A stretch of 39,285 nt of DNA from CAYFZR01 sp046760505 [NCBI: Candidatus Hydrothermarchaeota archaeon] (lineage in GTDB: Archaea > CAYFZR01). Of this stretch, positions 34,136 to 39,285 are shown one piece after another. The notes beneath the pieces were generated by a model that ran no database searches, had not been told where the DNA came from, and saw only the letters and a program-made list of their open reading frames with translations. The translations under genes were made by a program, and so were the position numbers. The stretch is from the NCBI GenBank assembly GCA_046760505.1, contig JBHIEG010000017.1, positions 1 through 39,285 on the forward strand, given 5' to 3'. Position 1 is the stretch's first letter, and every line of letters begins with the position of its first letter.

Positions 34136-35241
34136 TGGAAGATATCTATTTGCTCCAAACTCCATTTGGCGTTTTTTTATTAAATGAAAAAAGAATGATT
34201 CTTGACAAGGTTATATTTAAGGAAAACCACGCTGAAAAATGGATGAAAATAAAAAAAGGTGAAATAATACCTGAGTTGGAAGAACTGATCAAAAAAAATC
34301 GCGTAAGTAAATTAATATTGGAGGACAAACGTTTATCTGAAAATTTAGGCATCAAAACAAAGGTAGAATTTCCCTGCGAAGTGATAAGGAAAAAAAGAGA
34401 CGAAATGTCTAAACTTGCTATTGAGGAAGGTTTTGTAAAAAACGAGAAAGATTTTCAATCTTTTATAAATAAAATAGCATTAGAAACGAGTAAACTAGAG
34501 ATAAAAGATATAATAGGAGAAGAAGACAAGTTGATAATCAATGCAATTAGAACATTGGATGATTTAGATCAAGGCATAAACATCTTAGTCCAAAGGCTGA
34601 GAGAGTGGTACTCGTTACACTTTCCGGAACTGGATAAGGAAATCGAGGATCATTCAAAATACGTCAGTTATGTAAAATTAGGAGACAGAGAGGAGATAGG
34701 AAAGTTAGATGAAAATCTTGAAAAAATTCAGACCTCTTCTATGGGAGTAGAACTGAGAGAATACGATATAGAAATTATAAAAAGGCTTGCAACCTGTTTA
34801 GATGAATTATATAGGTATAGAGAGGAACTTTTAGAATATATAGAAACTTTCATGTCATCTTTTGCTCCAAATCTCTCTAAACTCGCTGGTCCTGTCTTGG
34901 GAGCGAAATTAATAGCGCTTTCAAATGGTCTTAAAGAACTTGCTTCTTTACCTGCTAGCACCATCCAAGTATTGGGTGCAGAAAAAGCCTTGTTTAGACA
35001 TCTGAGAAAGGGAACCAAACCTCCTAAGCACGGCATCATTTTTCAGCATCCTATTGTGCATAAAGCACCGGCTTGGCAGAGAGGAAAGATATCAAGGACT
35101 TTTTCAAGCAAAATAGCTCTCTGCGCCCGTATAGATGCTTACTCTGGTGAAGATAAGTCTGAAGAAATCCTAGAGGATCTAAAAGCGAGGATTGAGCACA
35201 TAAAGAAAAAATATCCCAAGCCAAAGAAGAGAATAAGATAA
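34135..35241 (+). CDS. nop5: Nop5 / Nop56-58 family C/D box RNP protein
   Basis: Core protein of the archaeal C/D box ribonucleoprotein, linking L7Ae-bound guide RNA to fibrillarin for 2'-O-methylation. The N-terminal domain (about 1-120) contacts fibrillarin, a coiled coil follows (about 150-240), and the Nop domain (KLAGPVLGAKLIALSNGL, then GAEKALFRHL and PKHGIIFQHP) binds RNA and L7Ae. The C-terminus is Lys-rich. 368 aa is normal. It is coupled to the preceding gene (TAATG) and followed by fibrillarin 52 nt later, the usual archaeal pairing. Confidence 0.96.
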   Translation: MEDIYLLQTPFGVFLLNEKRMILDKVIFKENHAEKWMKIKKGEIIPELEELIKKNRVSKLILEDKRLSENLGIKTKVEFPCEVIRKKRDEMSKLAIEEGFVKNEKDFQSFINKIALETSKLEIKDIIGEEDKLIINAIRTLDDLDQGINILVQRLREWYSLHFPELDKEIEDHSKYVSYVKLGDREEIGKLDENLEKIQTSSMGVELREYDIEIIKRLATCLDELYRYREELLEYIETFMSSFAPNLSKLAGPVLGAKLIALSNGLKELASLPASTIQVLGAEKALFRHLRKGTKPPKHGIIFQHPIVHKAPAWQRGKISRTFSSKIALCARIDAYSGEDKSEEILEDLKARIEHIKKKYPKPKKRIR

Positions 35242-35293
35242 AAATGATGATATAAGCAGAAAACGATAGTATAAGAGTAGAGAAGATGATAAA

Positions 35294-35965
35294 ATGATAG
35301 AAGAGATATTTCCGGGCGTATTTTTAGAGCGTGAAACAGGAGAAATACTCACCCTAAATTTAGACAGAGGAAATAAGGTCTATGGAGAGAGGCTAGTGCA
35401 TTACAAGAACAATGAATACAGAATCTGGAATCCTTACAGGAGTAAACTATGCGCTATGTTTAAAAAGGGCATGCCTTCTCCCATAAAAAAAGGCATGAAT
35501 GTTCTATACCTTGGCGCTGCCACAGGAACTACTGCGAGCCATATCTCAGATATAATCGGTCCAGAAGGAAGAATATATTGCGTAGAAATATCCCCTCACG
35601 CCTTAAAAAAATTAATAGTTTTGTGCGAGAGAAGGAAGAATATGATACCCATACTTGGGGATGCGAATAAGCCGAGTTCATATTCATTTCTTATTGAAGA
35701 TGTAGATCTGATCTACCAAGACATTGCGCAGCCAAACTTAACTGATATTTTTTTAATCAATGCTGATGCCTTCTTGAAGAAAAAAGGTTTGGGAGTTTTA
35801 TGTATAAAGACAAGAAGTATAGACGTAACCAAAGATCCGGATAAAGTATTCAAAGAGGAACAGGCAAAGATAAAGGAAAGAGGTTACAAGAAACTTTATT
35901 CAAGTACCTTAGACCCCTATGACAAAGATCACGTATCTATTTTGGTTGAGAAGAGAATAAAGTAA
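35294..35965 (+). CDS. flpA: Fibrillarin-like rRNA/tRNA 2'-O-methyltransferase
   Basis: The methyltransferase of the C/D box RNP. 223 aa with the AdoMet loop LYLGAATGTTASH (GAATGTT at 74-80), the acidic YCVEISPHA, the catalytic region IYQDIAQP and a late KTRSIDVT. The gap from nop5 (52 nt) holds several GATGA-like pieces but no complete C/D guide. The ATG is preceded by a weak gagaagatgat. Partner of the Nop5 gene just upstream. Confidence 0.96.
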   Translation: MIEEIFPGVFLERETGEILTLNLDRGNKVYGERLVHYKNNEYRIWNPYRSKLCAMFKKGMPSPIKKGMNVLYLGAATGTTASHISDIIGPEGRIYCVEISPHALKKLIVLCERRKNMIPILGDANKPSSYSFLIEDVDLIYQDIAQPNLTDIFLINADAFLKKKGLGVLCIKTRSIDVTKDPDKVFKEEQAKIKERGYKKLYSSTLDPYDKDHVSILVEKRIK

Positions 35966-35980
35966 AGCAGGGATAAAGAA

Positions 35981-36832
35981 ATGCGAAACAGTTTTGATAG
36001 GAAGGAGGTACAAGAACTTTACGCAAGGATGGCTCCATTCTATAACGGAAAAGACTCCTTTCATGAGAATTTATTTTATGAAAAGGTGGAAAGTATAATC
36101 AAAGAAATCGACATGGGTGATTTTATATTAGACATAGGATGCGGAACCGGCTTTCCATCTCAATTACTCCTATCAATGGGAAAGAAAGTTATTGGAATAG
36201 ACATTTCCCCGGAATTAATATTTAAAGCGCCAAAAAACATGGATTATATACTTTCAGATGCTCAGTACCTTCCCTTTAAAGATGAATCCTTTGATTCCGT
36301 TGTATCAATAGGAGGAGTCTTAAACCACATGCCCAATTACGATCTCGCGTTTAAAGAGATAAACCGAGTATTGAAGAAAGATGGTATTTTCGTTTTTGAT
36401 GTTGAAAATAAATGGAATTTAGAATTATTATGGAGACTAATAGGTTTTTACGGAATATCACTCGCAAAAGAAGCATTTCTATCCTTAAAACCGGGTCCGA
36501 GCATAATGACATGGCAAGATTTTTCTTATAATGTAAATCATGATAAGATAAATGCGAATAAAGTAAAGAAATTTGATAAATTTGATGGAATAAAGATAAA
36601 GCAGTATTACTTTACTTATAATTCGATGCTTAAATCTTTAAAGGAAAATGGTTTTACCTTGATCAAAAAATATGGTATAAATATATTGACTCCCTTAATA
36701 CCTCCAAATAACTATGGAAATAGAAGCATAGAGAAATTAATAGGGTTCTTGGGAAGAATAGATCATTCATTCTTGGAGAAATTTCTTTATAGATTTGGGA
36801 GCAGTATACTTTTTGTATGTAGGAAAAATTAA
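35981..36832 (+). CDS. Class I SAM-dependent methyltransferase (UbiE/Methyltransf_11 type)
   Basis: A 283-aa Rossmann methyltransferase. Motif I is DIGCGTGFPSQ (51-61), motif II has VIGIDIS, and ILSDAQYLPF and VLNHMPNY match later family motifs. Substrate unknown. It begins 15 nt after fibrillarin, so it is probably co-transcribed, but its next neighbours (flippase-like protein, glycosyltransferase) suggest a lipid or glycan acceptor. Nothing specific to quinone synthesis is seen nearby. Confidence 0.88.
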   Translation: MRNSFDRKEVQELYARMAPFYNGKDSFHENLFYEKVESIIKEIDMGDFILDIGCGTGFPSQLLLSMGKKVIGIDISPELIFKAPKNMDYILSDAQYLPFKDESFDSVVSIGGVLNHMPNYDLAFKEINRVLKKDGIFVFDVENKWNLELLWRLIGFYGISLAKEAFLSLKPGPSIMTWQDFSYNVNHDKINANKVKKFDKFDGIKIKQYYFTYNSMLKSLKENGFTLIKKYGINILTPLIPPNNYGNRSIEKLIGFLGRIDHSFLEKFLYRFGSSILFVCRKN

Positions 36833-36862
36833 AATGTGGCTTTTCTTATATGGTGAAAATGC

Positions 36863-37873
36863 ATGGATGATAAAATAAGGTTTGTCATATCCGGAATCGC
36901 AGGAGTTTTGATTCTATCTATTTTTCTTTACTATTTAGGGATTGAAAGACTGATTGAATCCATAAAAAATGCATCATTAACCTCTATACTCATAGGTTTA
37001 TCCTTTTATCTCGTATTTTTTGTTGTGAGAAGTTTAAGATGGCAGATTATCCTAATTCCGATAAAAAACAGGACTAGTTTTCAAAATCTCTTTACCATAA
37101 CCATTCTTGGATGGTTTACGAACTCGATAATTCCAATAAGAATAGGGGAGTTGGTAAGAGCGGTTCTATTAAAAAACAGAGAAGACATCTTAATATCTGA
37201 AGGACTCTCTTCCATAGTTATTGAGAGGATATTTGATCTTGCCGGCTTAGTAGTAGTAGGTGGAGCCATGTTCTACTTTTTGCCAGACGATGCGAGCATT
37301 CCTAAAGAGTTTGCAAGTTTCATTCTTTTGGTTCTTGGATTCATCGCATTTAGTATTTTATTATTACTTCTACTGAATTATCGGTATGATGCTTTAATTT
37401 TTCCAGTTAGAAAATTTGTTTCGGTGGTTTTTTGGTTTTCTAAAGGAATTAAAGATCGCATTCTCGAAAATCTTACTTTAGCAATAAATGCGATGTTGAG
37501 TATTTGTAAGAGTAAATACATGGTGCCCATTTTCTTGCTCTCAATTATAACTTGGTTGTCACCTTGTTTTATGTATTTATACTTCTTCCGTGCCTTTAAT
37601 ATTAATTTTCACTGGAGCGTTATTTTTTTGGGCAGCGTTTTGGTTACTTTAACATTCTTGATTCCTAGTGCACCAGGCTATTTAGGAACATTTGAGGCTG
37701 CGTGGGTATTTGTTTATCTTGGTCTTGGAATTGCGGTTGAAAAGGCATTACCAGTTGGTTTAGCAGTTCATTTCACGACGTTGTTTTTCATCATAGTACT
37801 TGGATACATTGGGTTAGTTATATATGGTATAGGACGAAGAGATGTGTTTGGAATGATAAGTGAAAGAATATAA
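36863..37873 (+). CDS. Flippase-like integral membrane protein (second copy)
   Basis: A 336-aa paralogue of the gene at 5544. Shared marks include an early VVRSLRW, PIRIGELVRAVLLKNRE, IVIERIFDLAG and a late LIPSAPGYLGTFEAAW. About eight membrane segments. The ATG at 36863 has GGTGA 6 nt upstream. The neighbouring GT4 gene (29-nt gap) and methyltransferase make handling of lipid-linked sugars or glycolipid precursors likely, as proposed for the family near archaeal glycosylation genes. Confidence 0.87.
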   Translation: MDDKIRFVISGIAGVLILSIFLYYLGIERLIESIKNASLTSILIGLSFYLVFFVVRSLRWQIILIPIKNRTSFQNLFTITILGWFTNSIIPIRIGELVRAVLLKNREDILISEGLSSIVIERIFDLAGLVVVGGAMFYFLPDDASIPKEFASFILLVLGFIAFSILLLLLLNYRYDALIFPVRKFVSVVFWFSKGIKDRILENLTLAINAMLSICKSKYMVPIFLLSIITWLSPCFMYLYFFRAFNINFHWSVIFLGSVLVTLTFLIPSAPGYLGTFEAAWVFVYLGLGIAVEKALPVGLAVHFTTLFFIIVLGYIGLVIYGIGRRDVFGMISERI

Positions 37874-37902
37874 ATCAATAATTACTTGGCGGTGATGCCT
37901 TT

Positions 37903-39054
37903 TTGAAAGTATTGCTGGTTGCAAACGAGCCCTTCTATCCACCTACTGGCGGATGCTCAATTGGCACGTGGGAGATAGCAAGGCGTATTGCAGAGGAATA
38001 TGAGTTGCACGTTGTTTCTCCCCAACATTGGGATGGAGAGATACCTGCAAATATTGAAATGCACCCTTACAATCCTAAACTATTCAAGGTTCATAGAAAC
38101 ATGAGCTTTAAGACTACAAAATATTCAATTTACTCTGCATTGCTAACTAAAAAGGTCAAAGAAGTCATTTCCAAGGTGCATCCAGATTTAATTCTTTCAA
38201 GAAACGCAATCGCTTTATTATCTTGTGGGTTAGTTAAGGGACACATACCGCTTCTACTGAGTATGACAGATATTATCACAGCTTACAATCAAAGGTTCGC
38301 ACTAGTTAATCCAGTTTTAAACAGGATAGAAGTAGAGATCGTGAAAATGGCTGATGGTATAATGACCATAACAAACGCTATGGCCAAAGAATTGATTAAG
38401 AGAGGATTAAACCCCAGTAAGTTCTATCCTCCTCATTACGACGGTGTAGCAGTTGATCATTTTGATCCAGGAAAATATAATGATGTAGAAGTGAAAGATA
38501 AATATAATATTGAATCTCCCATAGTTGGCTCCATTGGATCTATTACTCGAAATCAAGGCTTAGATTTTTTGGTTGATGCCGGAAAATTTATAGATGAAGA
38601 CGTCAATTTTTTAATAGTAGGGGAGGGGGATTTTCTCCCTTTTTTAAAGAAAAAAATAGAAAAAACTGGACAGAGAAAGCGTTTTACACTTACTGGTTTC
38701 GTCCCCTTCAACGAAATTCCAAAATATCACATAGCAATTGATATAGGAGTTGCGACATATAGAGAGACCCCATCTAGTAGGGTATCTACTACAATAAGGG
38801 TGTTGGAATATTGGTCGATGGGCAAACCCGTAGTTGCTCATGACTTTCCTGGAATAAGAGAGATCTTCGACAAGTCTCTAGGGGAGTTATGTAAACCAGA
38901 GAATCCTAGGGACTTAGCGGAAAAAATAAACGTTTTGTTAGGAAGAAAAGATGATTTTAGCAAAAAATGTAGGAATTATGTAAAAGAAAAATTTACTTGG
39001 GATGCTTGTACCGAACGAATAAAAAGAGGAATTGAAGATCTTTATAATAAATAA
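37903..39054 (+). CDS. GT4-family glycosyltransferase
   Basis: A 383-aa GT-B retaining glycosyltransferase. The N-terminal domain opens with VLLVANEPFYPPTGGCSIGTWEIARRI; the donor domain has VGSIGSITRNQGLDFLVDA, FLIVGEGDFLPFLKK and the E-x7-E-type region LEYWSMGKPVVAHDFPGIREI. Start is TTG at 37903 with GGTGAT 6 nt upstream. It likely adds sugar to a lipid carrier or surface glycan with the flanking flippase-like protein. The donor and acceptor are not predictable. Confidence 0.92.
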   Translation: MKVLLVANEPFYPPTGGCSIGTWEIARRIAEEYELHVVSPQHWDGEIPANIEMHPYNPKLFKVHRNMSFKTTKYSIYSALLTKKVKEVISKVHPDLILSRNAIALLSCGLVKGHIPLLLSMTDIITAYNQRFALVNPVLNRIEVEIVKMADGIMTITNAMAKELIKRGLNPSKFYPPHYDGVAVDHFDPGKYNDVEVKDKYNIESPIVGSIGSITRNQGLDFLVDAGKFIDEDVNFLIVGEGDFLPFLKKKIEKTGQRKRFTLTGFVPFNEIPKYHIAIDIGVATYRETPSSRVSTTIRVLEYWSMGKPVVAHDFPGIREIFDKSLGELCKPENPRDLAEKINVLLGRKDDFSKKCRNYVKEKFTWDACTERIKRGIEDLYNK

Positions 39055-39182
39055 ATAATAAATTTCACTAGATTTACTGACTAGAAATGTAATATTGTTC
39101 CCTCTTTACCTTTGAAAAAAGTCCTCTTTAATGACTCTAATTACATCTTTTTTAGCAACATTTTTATTTGGCTAGTCCATTG

Positions 39183-39285
39183 ATGAAATTTATGAAATAC
39201 GATTCTTTCTTTATTACAGGAGGAGCAGGCTTTATAGGCTCCCATATAGCTGAAGAATTAATAAAAAATGATAAAGAAGTAACAG
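39183..39285 (+). CDS. NAD-dependent sugar epimerase/dehydratase, 3' end cut by the window
   Basis: Only the first 34 residues are present. They show the extended-SDR nucleotide loop FITGGAGFIGSHIAEEL. The start is ATG at 39183 or the in-frame ATG at 39192; no SD is visible. UDP-glucose epimerase or dTDP-glucose dehydratase are the usual family roles. The upstream gap of 128 nt contains T-runs (near 39147-39153 and 39162-39168) and no other gene. Context suggests it supplies activated sugars to the glycosyltransferase upstream. Confidence 0.8.
   Translation, partial: MKFMKYDSFFITGGAGFIGSHIAEELIKNDKEVT

Noticed and set aside
35242-35293. C/D box guide RNA between nop5 and fibrillarin
   Set aside because: An ATGATGA C-box-like sequence is present near 35243, but I see no CTGA D box in the gap.
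1-39285. CRISPR arrays, insertion sequences, integrases or attachment sites
   Set aside because: I saw no regularly spaced repeats, transposase motifs or tRNA-flanking integrase gene in the window.

Overview
The window is archaeal and euryarchaeal in character. It carries aIF1A, RIO1, a Dim2/Pno1-like KH protein, the archaeal tRNA-dependent amidotransferase GatD/GatE, Nop5 with fibrillarin, archaeal Elp3, pyruvoyl arginine decarboxylase, and beta-RFAP synthase (the committed step of methanopterin synthesis). The DNA is AT-rich. Shine-Dalgarno (SD) sites are GGAGG or GGTGAT, several starts are TTG or GTG, and some promoters place the TATA box about 25 nt from the start codon, as expected for leaderless mRNAs. 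The methanopterin gene points to an organism with tetrahydromethanopterin C1 chemistry. I cannot name the lineage from the sequence.

Layout. 1-4654 (minus) is a translation and ribosome-assembly operon: tyrS, aIF1A, rio1, KH protein, metG, then tRNA-Leu(CAG). 4706-9168 holds an agmatinase-family gene with a flippase-like membrane protein, a deacetylase-fold protein lacking the usual catalytic Tyr, two proteins of unknown function and an MDP-1-like HAD protein. 9299-12115 is a tightly coupled operon: a 61-aa pilin-like protein, its own prepilin peptidase, and four small proteins each with one N-terminal membrane segment. pyrG follows. 13915-17397 is a polyamine block (AdoMet decarboxylase, spermidine synthase, pyruvoyl arginine decarboxylase) bracketed by two single-domain KaiC-like ATPases. 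17452-23287 holds glmS, a membrane-anchored coiled-coil protein, gatD and gatE.

23356-25443 stands out. Two adjacent secreted-protein genes carry a lost start codon, two frameshifts and an in-frame amber codon, while nearly every other gene in the window is intact. The second encodes a HELKH zinc-protease motif with Ig-like domains. 25474-33053 (minus) contains pyrD, pyrK, an FAH-family hydrolase, elp3, a UPF0280 protein, a winged-helix protein, an HTH protein that may contain a degenerate LAGLIDADG fold, and argH. 33152-35965 (plus) has beta-RFAP synthase, nop5 and fibrillarin. 35981 to the end looks like the start of a surface-glycan region: methyltransferase, a second flippase-like protein, a GT4 glycosyltransferase and a cut-off epimerase.

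Together the genes supply Arg to agmatine to putrescine to spermidine, pyrimidine nucleotides (PyrD/PyrK, PyrG), Gln-tRNA(Gln) and amino-sugar precursors. No intergenic stretch exceeds 300 bases.
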